64,000 nt of DNA from the NCBI RefSeq assembly GCF_007680845.1, contig NZ_VEIY01000004.1, positions 266,410-330,409 on the forward strand, given 5' to 3'. The translations under genes and the position numbers were made by a program. Shown here piece by piece: positions 8,228-16,672 of the stretch (position 1 is its first letter; each line of letters starts with the position of its first letter). Under the pieces are notes generated by a model. It searched no databases and was not told the origin of the DNA. It saw nothing but the letters and a program-made list of their open reading frames with translations. The DNA comes from Curtobacterium pusillum (lineage in GTDB: Bacteria > Actinomycetota > Actinomycetes > Actinomycetales > Microbacteriaceae).

Positions 8228-9355
8228 TCAGGCTCGTCGACTCGTGTTCGGGAGGCTCACCAGCGTCGGCTGCGCGCGAGCTGCCGCGACCGCGACCTGC
8301 CCGAGGTCCCCGGTCGTGGCGAACAGGGCCCGTTGCCGGGTCGCCCCGTTGCCGTGGACGAATGCCTGGTGGAACGCCCGCTCGACCAGCTGGTCGTCGC
8401 CGTTCGCGGTCAGGGCCGGACGGACGTGTTCGAGCAGCATGAGCACGACCTCGTGCGCGGGCAGGGGGCGGTTCGTGACCGGGTCGAGCAGGTGCCCGTC
8501 CAGGCCCTCGACCGCCGCGCGCCAGTTCGCGAGCCGGAGCACGGAGGCCGGGGTGTCCGGCGCCGGGATCCCGGCCGCCCACGCGTCCGCCGCGGTGTCG
8601 ACCAGGGCGCGGACGACGCCGGCGACGGCGACCGTCACCACGGGGTCGATCGGGACGTCGCACACGCGGACCTCGACCGTGGGGTGGTTCTGCGAGAGCC
8701 GGGTGTCGAAGTAGAGCATGGCGGGGTCGAGCAGCGCCTCGGTGCCGACCATCACGTCGGCCAGGGCGCGGTACCGGGCCACCGTCCCGAACCGCTCGGC
8801 CGGGCCCGCGGTCGGCCACTGGTTCCAGCTGACCGAGCGGAAGCTGGCGTGGCCGGTGTCCTCGCCGCCGTGGAAGGGCGAGTTGGCCGTGAGTGCGATG
8901 AGCACCGGGAGCCAGGTCCGGATGCGGTCCAGCACCGCCACGCCTTCCCGGTCCGACTCGACGGCGACGTGCACGTGCAGACCGCACGTCATCGTCCGGC
9001 GTGGGACGGCTCCGAACCGCTCGATCATCCGCCGGTACCGCTCGTCGGTCCGCGGATGCGGCGCGCTGGGCAACGGGGAGGTCGCGAGCGGCGCGGCGAG
9101 GGCGTCGTGCGCCGCGGCGAGCCGCATCGCGAGGGCGCGGTTGTCGAGGACCTGCCGGCCCAGGGTCGCCAGCCCGGCGTGCGGGCGGGTGATGACCTCG
9201 AGCATCTCCAGGTGCATCTCACCGACGAACTCCGCACCGTCCGGCGGGAGCCCGTCCGCTCGGGCCCGTTCCAGCACGGCGTCGGCGATCGGGACCGGGA
9301 CACCGGTGTCCCGGTCCAGCAGGAGCAGCTCTTCTTCGACGCCGATGGTCCTCAT
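8228..9355 (-). CDS. YbdK-type carboxylate-amine ligase (GCS2 family)
   Basis: A 375-residue protein opening MRTIGVEEELLLLDRDTG, the ATP-grasp-like GCS2 signature with GVEEE. It continues with EFVGEMHLEMLEVITRPH, CGLHVHVAVESD and SRLSQNHPTVEVRV-like substrate and metal motifs. The family joins glutamate and cysteine weakly and in actinobacteria may make low-molecular-weight thiol precursors or other amide products; the substrate here is unknown. A metallodipeptidase gene lies divergently upstream (129-bp gap) and a TetR gene lies directly downstream. Confidence 0.88.
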   Translation of the reverse strand: MRTIGVEEELLLLDRDTGVPVPIADAVLERARADGLPPDGAEFVGEMHLEMLEVITRPHAGLATLGRQVLDNRALAMRLAAAHDALAAPLATSPLPSAPHPRTDERYRRMIERFGAVPRRTMTCGLHVHVAVESDREGVAVLDRIRTWLPVLIALTANSPFHGGEDTGHASFRSVSWNQWPTAGPAERFGTVARYRALADVMVGTEALLDPAMLYFDTRLSQNHPTVEVRVCDVPIDPVVTVAVAGVVRALVDTAADAWAAGIPAPDTPASVLRLANWRAAVEGLDGHLLDPVTNRPLPAHEVVLMLLEHVRPALTANGDDQLVERAFHQAFVHGNGATRQRALFATTGDLGQVAVAAARAQPTLVSLPNTSRRA

Positions 9356-9484
9356 GCGCTCAGTCTCCGCGGACGGTGCCGTGCTGCCTTCGGTCTACGC
9401 GTTCATCGTCCCGTTGTCCGATCCACGAGCCGTCTGGGACGCCTGGACCGGGGCTGCGCGGAGCGTGGGGTCATAACCACCACC

Positions 9485-10891
9485 GTGCCCACCCCCGACT
9501 CGAGCGGAGACAGCCCCGTCGGACGGTTCCTCGGCGACCACCGCGGGACCATGCTCGGGCAGTTGGAACACTGGGTCCGGATCCCGTCGGTCGCGTCGCA
9601 GCCGGAGCGTGCCATCGACGTCGAGCGCTCGGCGCGCTGGCTCGCGGCGGCCATGCGCGAGGTCGGACTCACCACCGAGGTGCTCTGGGCCGGCCCGTCG
9701 CCCACCGTCTACGGCGAGTGGATCGTCGACCCCTCGTTGCCGACCGTCCTCGTCTACAGCCACCACGACGTCCGGCACGCGAAGCCCGAGGAGTGGGTGG
9801 AGACCGAGCCCTTCCAGCCGGTCCTCCGCGACGGGCGCCTGTACGGCCGATGGGCGTCCGACGCGAAGGGGCAGGTGGTCGCGCATCTGTGGGGACTCCG
9901 CGCCCACCTCGACGAACGCGGCGGGCTGGGGCCGGCCGTCAACCTCAAGTACATCGTCGAGGGGGAGGAGGAACTCGGTTCCAGCCACTTCGCCGCACTC
10001 CTCGACGAGGAGCGCGAGCGGCTCGCCTGCGACGTCGTCGTGTTCTCCGACACCATCCAGTGGAAGAACGGCAACCCCGCCGTGGTCACGTCGATGCGCG
10101 GGATGACCGGTGCCACCCTGCAGGTCACCGGTCCCGCTCGTGACGTGTACAGCGGGGCGGTGTCCGGCCCGGCGCCGAACCCGGCGCACGCGCTGGTCGC
10201 CGTCCTCGCGGCCCTGCACGACGACGACGAGCGCATCGCGATCCCTCACTTCTACGACGACGTCGAGGAACCCCGCGAGGAACGGCGGCAGGAACTCCGG
10301 GACCTGCCGTTCGACGCGGACGTCTGGGTGGAGCGCACCGAGACCCGCAGCCTGACCGGTGAGCGCGGGTGGTCGGTCGAGGAACTGCTCTGGCTGCGAC
10401 CGTCGCTCGAGGTGCTCACCCTGCTCGCCGGCGACCCCACCGGGTTCCCCCGCGCCGTGATCCCGCGCGAGGCGCGGGCCGAGATCAGCATCCGGACCGT
10501 CCCCGGCCAGCGGGTCGGCGCGGTCGCGGACCAGCTCCGGCGGTTCGTCGCCGACCGGATGCCGGACGGCGTGGAGTACGAGCTGACGATCCCCGAGGAG
10601 ACCGGTCAGGACCCGTACGTCACCCCGGACGGCCCCGCGCTCGACGCCCTCGTCCGGGCGATGGAGCTGGGGCACGGGACGGCCACCGCCGGACGCATGG
10701 GCAACGCGGGCGGCGGGCCGGCCGAGCTGCTCGGTCGCGTGTTCGACGCTCCGGTCCTGTTCCTCGGCACCGGGTTGCCGGAGGACCACTGGCACTCGAG
10801 CGACGAGAGCATCGACGTCCGGATGCTGCTCGACGGCGCGGCGTCGATCGCGCACCTGTGGACCGAGCTCGCGGACGTCACCCGGCGCTGA
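9485..10891 (+). CDS. M20 family metallodipeptidase
   Basis: A 468-residue zinc exopeptidase of the M20/M25/M40 class. Metal ligands and catalytic residues are visible: SHHDV (92-96), the bridging Asp in WASDAKG (Asp126) and the catalytic Glu region EGEEELGS (159-166). The dimerisation domain follows, and a late His is in HWHSSDE-type context. The likely cytosolic activity is cleavage of dipeptides. The start is GTG 9485 (VPTPDSSGDSPVGRF). The extended frame upstream is antisense to the ligase gene and looks unnatural. The 3' end lies in a 26-bp tandem duplication. Confidence 0.88.
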   Translation: MPTPDSSGDSPVGRFLGDHRGTMLGQLEHWVRIPSVASQPERAIDVERSARWLAAAMREVGLTTEVLWAGPSPTVYGEWIVDPSLPTVLVYSHHDVRHAKPEEWVETEPFQPVLRDGRLYGRWASDAKGQVVAHLWGLRAHLDERGGLGPAVNLKYIVEGEEELGSSHFAALLDEERERLACDVVVFSDTIQWKNGNPAVVTSMRGMTGATLQVTGPARDVYSGAVSGPAPNPAHALVAVLAALHDDDERIAIPHFYDDVEEPREERRQELRDLPFDADVWVERTETRSLTGERGWSVEELLWLRPSLEVLTLLAGDPTGFPRAVIPREARAEISIRTVPGQRVGAVADQLRRFVADRMPDGVEYELTIPEETGQDPYVTPDGPALDALVRAMELGHGTATAGRMGNAGGGPAELLGRVFDAPVLFLGTGLPEDHWHSSDESIDVRMLLDGAASIAHLWTELADVTRR

Positions 10892-10929
10892 CCCGCCCGC
10901 CGCTCACCCGGCGCTGACGCACCCGCCGC
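10878..10929. repeat. 26-bp tandem duplication across the dipeptidase stop codon
   Basis: Two adjacent units (10878-10903 and 10904-10929) match at 24 of 26 bases. Both begin TCACCCGGCGCTGAC, so the end of the gene with its TGA is present twice. The second copy runs up to the stop codon of the convergent peroxiredoxin gene. Confidence 0.8.
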
Positions 10930-11592
10930 TCAGGCCGCAGCGCGGTCGACCGCCGCGAGGACCGCCGACACCTCGGTGCGGATCGTGTAGTCCACCTTGA
11001 CGTCCGCGAACCGGATCACGCGGTCGCCGTCGACCACGAAGACCGACGGGAACGGCACCTGCGCGGTGTCGTCGGCGTTGCTGTCGGCGACGTCGAAGCC
11101 GAGCTGCGTGTGCGCCTGCCGCGCTGCGGCGTTCGGCTCGGTGACGATCCCGAGCTCGGCCGCGAGCACGTTGCCCGGATCCGACAGCACCGGGAAGGCG
11201 AGCTCGCCGTTCGCCACGGCCGCCTCGGAGCCCTCGGGGGTCTGCGGCGAGATCGCGATGAGTCGCGCACCCCGGGCCGTGAGTTCCGGGAGCAGGTCCC
11301 GCTGGTAGGTGCGCAGCGTCAGGTTGCAGTACGGGCACCAGGCGCCGCGGTAGAAGACCAGGACCGTCAGATCCGGCCCGAGTTCCGCCGCGAGCGACGT
11401 CGCGGCGCCCACCGGGGTCACCAGTACGGCGTCCGGGACCCGGTGTCCCTCACCGGCAGCAGCGTCGGGGACGCCGGCTGCGCGGAGGGCGGCCTGCTCC
11501 TGGTCGAACACCGCCGTCAGGTCGGGACCGATCTGGGCGGTGAAGCCGTCGTTGAACGTGGTGACCTGCTCGGCGAGGGTCGGCTCGGGCAT
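10930..11592 (-). CDS. peroxiredoxin-like (AhpC/TSA, thioredoxin-fold) protein
   Basis: A 220-residue thioredoxin-fold peroxidase. The active site FYRGAWCPYC has Cys86 and Cys89 (CxxC), followed by the AhpC/TSA pattern (LIAISPQTPEGS, FPVLSDPGN, PSVFVVDGD). It probably reduces peroxides, with electrons from a thioredoxin. The ATG at 11592 has AGGAGA eight bases upstream. It lies on the same strand as the flavin reductase gene downstream of a strong palindromic terminator, so it is probably a separate transcript. Confidence 0.88.
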   Translation of the reverse strand: MPEPTLAEQVTTFNDGFTAQIGPDLTAVFDQEQAALRAAGVPDAAAGEGHRVPDAVLVTPVGAATSLAAELGPDLTVLVFYRGAWCPYCNLTLRTYQRDLLPELTARGARLIAISPQTPEGSEAAVANGELAFPVLSDPGNVLAAELGIVTEPNAAARQAHTQLGFDVADSNADDTAQVPFPSVFVVDGDRVIRFADVKVDYTIRTEVSAVLAAVDRAAA

Positions 11593-11703
11593 GGTGTTCT
11601 CCTCTGGGTGCGTCCGGCGTCGGGCCGCCGGTGTCCGGAGCCTATGCAGGCCGCCCGTGAGCGGTGGTCCGCGTCGTCATGCAGCGTCACGCGACCGGAC
11701 GAT

Positions 11704-11745
11704 GGACGGGAGGCGCGGTGCCAGCTGGCACCGCGCCTCCCGTCC
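11704..11745. terminator. 42-base perfect palindrome, GGAGGCGCGGTG repeat family, probable terminator
   Basis: A perfect 21+21 palindrome whose left arm includes GACGGGAGGCGCGGTGCCAG. It sits between the Old Yellow Enzyme stop (11763) and the peroxiredoxin start (11592). It is one of at least five strong copies in this window, the others being at 25495, 30355, 35611 and 61532. Confidence 0.85.
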
Positions 11746-11762
11746 CTCAGCGGTTGCGTCGA

Positions 11763-12857
11763 CTACGCGACCTGCGCGCGCGCCTCGGCCAGCGTCGGGT
11801 AGTCGGTGTAGCCCTCGGCACCCTGGCCGTAGAAGAGCTCCGGCCGCGGCTCGTTGAGCTCCGCGTCGCGCTCCCAGCGGTGCGCGAGGTCCGGGTTCGC
11901 GATCGCCGCGCGACCCACGCCCACGGCGTCGGCGTGACCACCCTCGACGAGTGCGATCGCCTCGTCACGGGTCGTCAGGGCGCTGAACCCGGAGTTCGCG
12001 ACGAAGGGGGCTCTGACGGTCCGCCGGATGTGCTGCACCAGGTCACCGGTCGGTTCGGCGTGCAGGACGTCGAGGAACGCGAGCCCGAGCGGCCGGAGTC
12101 CCTCGGCGATCGCCGTGTAGGTGGCGCGGACGTCGGAGGCGTCGTCCTCGATGACGCCCTGGATGCCGTGCTCGGGGGAGAGCCGGATGCCGGTGCGGTC
12201 GGCGCCGATGGCCTCGGCGACGGCGGTGGTGACCTCGATCGCGAAGCGCGCACGGTTCTCCGGCGATCCGCCGTACTGGTCGGTGCGGGTGTTCGACGCG
12301 GACGAGGCGAACTCGTGCACGAGGTAGCCGTTCGCGCCGTGCACCTCGACGCCGTCGAGCCCGGCGGCGATCGCGTTGCGGGCGGCCTGGACGAAGCCCT
12401 GGACGGCGTCCCGGACCTCGTCGGTGGTCAGCTCGTGGGGGACCGGCATGTCGGCCTTGGTGCCGTCGGCGAGGTGCGTCTGGCCGGGCGCGGCGATCGC
12501 GCTCGGGGCCACGATGCGCGGCGTCCCGGCGATCGCGGGGTGGGAGACGCGGCCGCCGTGCATGAGCTGCATCACGATCGTGCCGCCCTCGGCGTGCACG
12601 GCGTCGGCGACGCGGCGCCACCCGGCGATCTGCTCGTCGGTCTCGATGCCGGGCTGGCCGGGGTAGGAGCGGCCCTCCTGCACGGGCCAGGTCCCCTCGG
12701 TGACGATGAGGCCGAGCCCGGCGCGCTGCGCGTAGTGCTCGACGAGCAGGTCGTTCGGGACGCCGTGCGCACCGGCCCGGGTGCGGGTGAGCGGGGCCAT
12801 GACGATGCGGTTCGACAGGTGGAGGGCGCCGAAGTCGGCGGGTTCGAAGAGCTTCAC
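11763..12857 (-). CDS. alkene reductase, Old Yellow Enzyme family (NADH:flavin oxidoreductase)
   Basis: A 364-residue FMN TIM-barrel enzyme. The N-terminus (KLFEPADFGALHLSNRIVMAPLTRTRA) is typical of NemA/OYE proteins. Other marks are LMHGGRVSHP, the substrate-binding DGVEVHGANGYLVHEF and the phosphate-binding C-terminal VGVGRAAIANPDL. It reduces activated C=C bonds of electrophiles such as N-ethylmaleimide and quinones with NAD(P)H. The start is GTG 12857. The small zinc-motif protein and the MarR gene upstream run in the same direction, so oxidant or electrophile-dependent control is plausible (inference). Confidence 0.9.
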   Translation of the reverse strand: MKLFEPADFGALHLSNRIVMAPLTRTRAGAHGVPNDLLVEHYAQRAGLGLIVTEGTWPVQEGRSYPGQPGIETDEQIAGWRRVADAVHAEGGTIVMQLMHGGRVSHPAIAGTPRIVAPSAIAAPGQTHLADGTKADMPVPHELTTDEVRDAVQGFVQAARNAIAAGLDGVEVHGANGYLVHEFASSASNTRTDQYGGSPENRARFAIEVTTAVAEAIGADRTGIRLSPEHGIQGVIEDDASDVRATYTAIAEGLRPLGLAFLDVLHAEPTGDLVQHIRRTVRAPFVANSGFSALTTRDEAIALVEGGHADAVGVGRAAIANPDLAHRWERDAELNEPRPELFYGQGAEGYTDYPTLAEARAQVA

Positions 12858-12909
12858 GCGGAGGGGGAACGACGTGTTGCTTTGTGCAATTCCCCCGTGG
12901 AGGAGATCC

Positions 12910-13122
12910 TCAGTCGCGCGGGCACACCAGCGTCGACGATCGCACCTGCCCCTCGGGGCGGATCACCTGGTGCAGGGAGAGGGGCCTGCCGCAGATCGGG
13001 CAGCCCCGGTCGACCGAACGGTCGTCGATGCCCTCGGGGTGTCCGGCACCGATCTGCGAGGGGCCCATCTTCGCGATGAGCGTGCTGTTCCACTTCTCGT
13101 ACCACTGGCCGAACCGGCCCAT
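12910..13122 (-). CDS. small conserved-type protein with a CxxC motif, unknown function
   Basis: A 70-residue protein starting MGRFGQWYEKWNS. It has CPICG near residues 42-46 and a single later Cys near the C-terminus (TLVCPRD), which could form a small zinc-binding site. ATG 13122 is chosen because GAAAGGA lies about nine bases upstream; an in-frame GTG at 13152 is less likely. It lies between the MarR gene and the OYE gene with short gaps (51 and 52 bases), so it could be part of one transcript. I do not recognise a function. Confidence 0.6.
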   Translation of the reverse strand: MGRFGQWYEKWNSTLIAKMGPSQIGAGHPEGIDDRSVDRGCPICGRPLSLHQVIRPEGQVRSSTLVCPRD

Positions 13123-13173
13123 CGTGCATCCTTTCGTTCGTACACGAACCATTGTGCCACGAAACAGTTCGGA

Positions 13174-13617
13174 TCACACGGTGTCGACGCGGTCGAGCAG
13201 GGCGGTGAGCTCGTCCTTGAGGGCTTCGAGTCGGCCGAGCGGCCAGCCCAGGCGATCGGCCACGGCGAGCGGCACGGCGCGGGCGCGGTCACGGAGGGCG
13301 TGCCCCGCGGTCGTCAGGGACACCTCGAGCTGCCGTTCGTCCGTCGTGCTGCGGGTGCGGCGGACGTAGCCGGAGGCCTCCAGCCGCTTGAGCAGCGGGC
13401 TCAGGGTCGCCGAGTCGAGCCGGAGCTCGCGGGCGATCTCGCGCACCGAGCGGGGGTCGCGTTCCCAGAGGGCGAGCATCACGAGGTACTGCGGGTGGGT
13501 CAGGCCCATCGGTTCGAGCAGGTCGCGGTACAACCCGATGACGCTCCGGCTCGTCGCTGCGAGCGCGAAGCAGAGCTGCCGGTCGAGGGCGAGGGGATCG
13601 ACGTCGGTCCAGGTCAT
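13174..13617 (-). CDS. MarR family regulator, OhrR-like
   Basis: A 147-residue winged-helix repressor. The N-terminal LDRQLCFALAATSRSV carries Cys16, matching the peroxide-sensing Cys of OhrR proteins (LCFALYAASR pattern), followed by LTHPQYLVMLALWE and the recognition helix LDSATLSPLLKRLEASGYV. OhrR repressors lose DNA binding when this Cys is oxidised by organic hydroperoxides. No ohr peroxidase gene lies in the window; the nearest candidates for control are the small gene and the OYE gene downstream. ATG 13617 is the natural start, and the upstream extension is low-complexity. Confidence 0.85.
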   Translation of the reverse strand: MTWTDVDPLALDRQLCFALAATSRSVIGLYRDLLEPMGLTHPQYLVMLALWERDPRSVREIARELRLDSATLSPLLKRLEASGYVRRTRSTTDERQLEVSLTTAGHALRDRARAVPLAVADRLGWPLGRLEALKDELTALLDRVDTV

Positions 13618-13720
13618 CCGTCCACCATACCGTTCGCGCACGAAGTGTTGGTGGGTGTGTGCGCGCGGATTGGGCGTGCGGGTGGTTGTGTGCGTGCGCG
13701 GAAGCTTGCGTGCGCGCGCT

Positions 13721-13823
13721 TGCGACAAGGCCGCTGTCGTACGACATCGGGGATGTCGCAACTGCGCGGGCGCAACAGTTGCGCGCGCGGGGCTGCGACA
13801 AGGTTGCTGTCGTACGACATCGG
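13721..13823. repeat. two direct copies of a 30-bp motif centred on TGTCGTACGACA
   Basis: Copies at 13721-13750 and 13794-13823 begin TGCGACAAGG, carry the perfect 12-bp palindrome TGTCGTACGACA (13735-13746 and 13808-13819) and end TCGG. They differ at two bases (CC versus TT at positions 11-12). The spacing is 73 bp. Each copy also allows short hairpins such as CGACATC/GATGTCG. They could be operators, part of a structured RNA, or members of a dispersed repeat. Confidence 0.75.
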
Positions 13824-13894
13824 CTTTGTCGATCTGCGGCGGGCGGGGCGGGGGCGGCGGGCGGCGCGGACCGCGGCCCTGGACGCGACGCACA

Positions 13895-13933
13895 GGAGGC
13901 GCGACCCGACCCGGGTGGTCGAGCCGCGCCTCC
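13895..13933. terminator. GGAGGCGCG hairpin after the MMPL gene
   Basis: GGAGGCGCG (13895-13903) pairs with CGCGCCTCC (13925-13933) around a loop that includes ACCCGACCCGGGTGG. It begins 26 bases from the MMPL stop codon on its downstream side and is a shorter relative of the palindrome family. Confidence 0.65.
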
Positions 13934-13958
13934 AGGCGGTCACGCGGTGCGCGGGGCG

Positions 13959-16598
13959 CTACGCGCGGTGCGTCGGCACGTGCCCCTCGTGCGGGTTCGC
14001 GTCCGGCTCCGCCGGAGCCGCGTGCGAACCGTGGTGCTCTGCGCCGCCCTCGTGCCCGGCGACCGGGTGGGTGCGCTCGAGCTTGGCACCCTCGACGTCG
14101 ACGTCCGGCACGATGCGGTCGAGCCACTTCGGGAACCACCACGCGCTCCGGCCGAGCAGGTGCATCGCGGCGGGGATGAGCAGCATCCGGACGACGAACG
14201 CGTCGACGAGCACACCGAACGCGAGGCCGAAGCCGATCGGCTTGATCGTCGAGGAGTCCGAGAAGATGAAGCCCGCGAACACCGAGATCATGATGATCGC
14301 GGCCGCCGTGACCACCGCGCGACCGGCGTGCAGACCGCGCTGCACGGCCACCTTCGCTCTCGCGCCGTGGGCGTAGGCCTCACGCATGCCGGACACCAGG
14401 AACAGCTGGTAGTCCATCGCGAGCCCGAACAGGATGCCGATCTCGATGATGGGCAGGAAGCTCAGGATCGGTGCGGGATCGTGCACGCCGAACACGCTGC
14501 CGAGCCAGCCGAACTGGTAGATCGCGGTCAGGCCGCCGAAGGACGCGAGCACCGACAGGATGAAGCCCGCCGTCGCGGTGATCGGCACGAGGAACGACCG
14601 GAACACGATGATGAGGATGATCAGCGAGAGTCCGACCACGACCGCCAGGTAGAGCGGCAGCACGTTCGAGAGCTTCTCGGAGACGTCGATGTTCGCGCTC
14701 GCGTTGCCGGCGACCCCGAGCGTGACCTTGCCGTCGTCGGTGGAGACGGTCAGTTCGCGCAGGTCCTTCACCACGTTCTCGGTCGAGACGCTGTCCGGGC
14801 CCCCGGACGGCTTCACCTGGAACGCGATGATGTCGCGGTCCTTCGAGGCGCCGATCGGCAGGACGGCCTTCACGTCGTCGTTCTTCGCGATCGCCTGACC
14901 GATGGTGACTTCGGTCGCGGTGACGTCGTCCGTGCTGACCGCCTTCGGCAGGTTCGCGACGACCAGCAGCGGGCCGTTCTGCCCGGCGCCGAACTCCTTG
15001 TCGAGCGCCTTGTACGCCTTGTACTGGCTGGAGTCGACGGCCTCGGACGAGCCGCTCGGCAGGCCGAGGCGCATCTGCGTGGCGGGGAGTGCGATCGTGC
15101 CGAGCACCGCGACGCCGGCGACGAGCGTGATGACCGCGCGCCAGGTCGACATCGGCTTGTTCGGGACCCGGGTGGAGTCCGTGTTGCCGATCTTCGCGCG
15201 CTCCTTCTTCCGGAGGATCCGCATGCCGATGAGCGACAGCAGCGCCGGGGTGAAGGACGTGGCGATGAGGATGGCGAAGAAGACCGCGACCGCGCCGACC
15301 GTGCCCATCAGGCCGAGGAACGGGATCCCGGTGATGTTGAGCGCGAGCAGGGCGACGATGACGGTCGCGCCCGCGAAGACCACGGCGTTGCCCGAGGTGC
15401 CGTTCGCGAGCCCGATCGACTCGTGCACCTGCATGCCCTGCTTCAGCTGCGTCCGGTGTCGGTTGAGGATGAACAACGAGTAGTCGATGCCGACCGCCAG
15501 GCCCAGCATCACCCCCAGCACCGGCGTGACCGAGATGAACTCGACCAGGCTCGAGAACGACAGGGCGGCGAGCGACGCGACACCGACACCGAGGACGGCG
15601 CTGACGAGCGGCACCGCGGCGCCGATGACCGTGCGGAGCATGAGGAACAGCACCAGGGCGGCGATGATGACGCCGCCGATCTCGCCCGGACCGAGGATCG
15701 AGGGGACGCCCTGCGCGATGTCGTTCGACACGTAGACGTTGACGCCGCTGATGTCGGCCGAGTCGGCGTCGTCCGCGATGGCGGTCTTCGTGTCCGCGGG
15801 GACCTCGAACGTCGACTTCGTGAACTGCACGGTGCCGATGACGGCGCTGCCGTTCGACGAGACGAAGCGGATGTCCTTCGAGAGGTCGAGCAGCTTCGAG
15901 CCCTGCTCGAGCTCCTGCTCGCTGGTGTCGAGCTTCGCGGTGTTCTCGTCGATGGTCTTCTGCGCCGCGGTGATCTGCGCTTCACCCGAGGTGATCTGCT
16001 GCTGCTGCGCGTCGATCTGCGCCTGGGCGGCGGCGAGCTGGGCCTGCGCGGCAGCGGCAGCGGCTGCCCCCGCGGCCTGCGCCTGGGCCTTCTGCGCGTC
16101 GAGCTGCTGCTGGGCCTTCTCGATCTGCTGCTTGCCGGAGTCGAGTTGCGCCTTCTGCGCGTCGAGTTCCTTCTGGCCGCTCTCGATCTTCGCCCGGCCG
16201 TCGGTGATCTGCTTGCGGCCGTCGACGATCTTCTGGCGCTGGTCGTCGAGCTGCTGCTGGGTGTCGAAGCCGCTCGTGGCGCCCTTGACGCCGTCGAGCT
16301 TCTCGATCTTCCCCAGGAAGTCGGCCACGTCGGACTTCTGCGTGTCCGTGAAGGCCTTGCCGTTCTTCGTCTCGAAGACGATCGTCCCCGAGCCGCCGTT
16401 CGCCGACGGGAACTTGTCGGCGAGCTCGTCCTGGACCTGACTGGTCTTGGTGTTCGGGATCGTGATCGAGGACGAGATCGTCCCGGCGAACAGCGTGTAG
16501 GTGACGCCGGCGATGCCCAGGATCACCACCCAGGCGATGATCACGAGCCAGTGGCGTCGTGCGGAGAACCGTCCGAGACGGTAGAGGAGACCGGCCAT
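13959..16598 (-). CDS. MMPL/RND-family membrane transporter with a coiled-coil ectodomain insertion
   Basis: An 879-residue exporter of the MmpL/YdfJ class. Membrane segment 1 is near residues 16-37, followed by a large outer loop, then a bundle starting at about residue 300 with GLAVGIDYSLFILNRHR and, in the second half, FGLAMDYQLFLVSGMREA; these are the paired Asp-Tyr proton-relay motifs of MMPL halves. Residues about 112-240 of the first loop are a Gln/Ala/Lys/Asp-rich coiled coil (QQQLDAQKAQAQAAG and similar), unlike the compact porter domain of most MmpLs. The C-terminal tail is His-rich. It lies 74 bases downstream of a TetR gene on the same strand. Substrates are typically lipids, dyes or drugs; the one used here is unknown. 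Confidence 0.88.
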   Translation of the reverse strand: MAGLLYRLGRFSARRHWLVIIAWVVILGIAGVTYTLFAGTISSSITIPNTKTSQVQDELADKFPSANGGSGTIVFETKNGKAFTDTQKSDVADFLGKIEKLDGVKGATSGFDTQQQLDDQRQKIVDGRKQITDGRAKIESGQKELDAQKAQLDSGKQQIEKAQQQLDAQKAQAQAAGAAAAAAAQAQLAAAQAQIDAQQQQITSGEAQITAAQKTIDENTAKLDTSEQELEQGSKLLDLSKDIRFVSSNGSAVIGTVQFTKSTFEVPADTKTAIADDADSADISGVNVYVSNDIAQGVPSILGPGEIGGVIIAALVLFLMLRTVIGAAVPLVSAVLGVGVASLAALSFSSLVEFISVTPVLGVMLGLAVGIDYSLFILNRHRTQLKQGMQVHESIGLANGTSGNAVVFAGATVIVALLALNITGIPFLGLMGTVGAVAVFFAILIATSFTPALLSLIGMRILRKKERAKIGNTDSTRVPNKPMSTWRAVITLVAGVAVLGTIALPATQMRLGLPSGSSEAVDSSQYKAYKALDKEFGAGQNGPLLVVANLPKAVSTDDVTATEVTIGQAIAKNDDVKAVLPIGASKDRDIIAFQVKPSGGPDSVSTENVVKDLRELTVSTDDGKVTLGVAGNASANIDVSEKLSNVLPLYLAVVVGLSLIILIIVFRSFLVPITATAGFILSVLASFGGLTAIYQFGWLGSVFGVHDPAPILSFLPIIEIGILFGLAMDYQLFLVSGMREAYAHGARAKVAVQRGLHAGRAVVTAAAIIMISVFAGFIFSDSSTIKPIGFGLAFGVLVDAFVVRMLLIPAAMHLLGRSAWWFPKWLDRIVPDVDVEGAKLERTHPVAGHEGGAEHHGSHAAPAEPDANPHEGHVPTHRA

Positions 16599-16672
16599 GC
16601 GGTTGCCCCGTTCCTTTCGTGTCAGGTGCTGCGGAGGTGCGGGGTGCGCCGGTGGACCCCTGGGAGGAGTGG

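Larger units (their letters stand above)
13618..13958. other. 341-bp gene-free stretch with two repeat classes
   Basis: It separates the MarR start from the MMPL stop. It holds alternating GTGTGTGCGCG-type sequence (about 13650-13720), two copies of a 30-bp motif with the palindrome TGTCGTACGACA, the inverted pair GCAACTG/CAGTTGC (13758-13782) and a GGAGGCGCG hairpin close to the MMPL end. No convincing gene is present in either strand. Confidence 0.8.
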
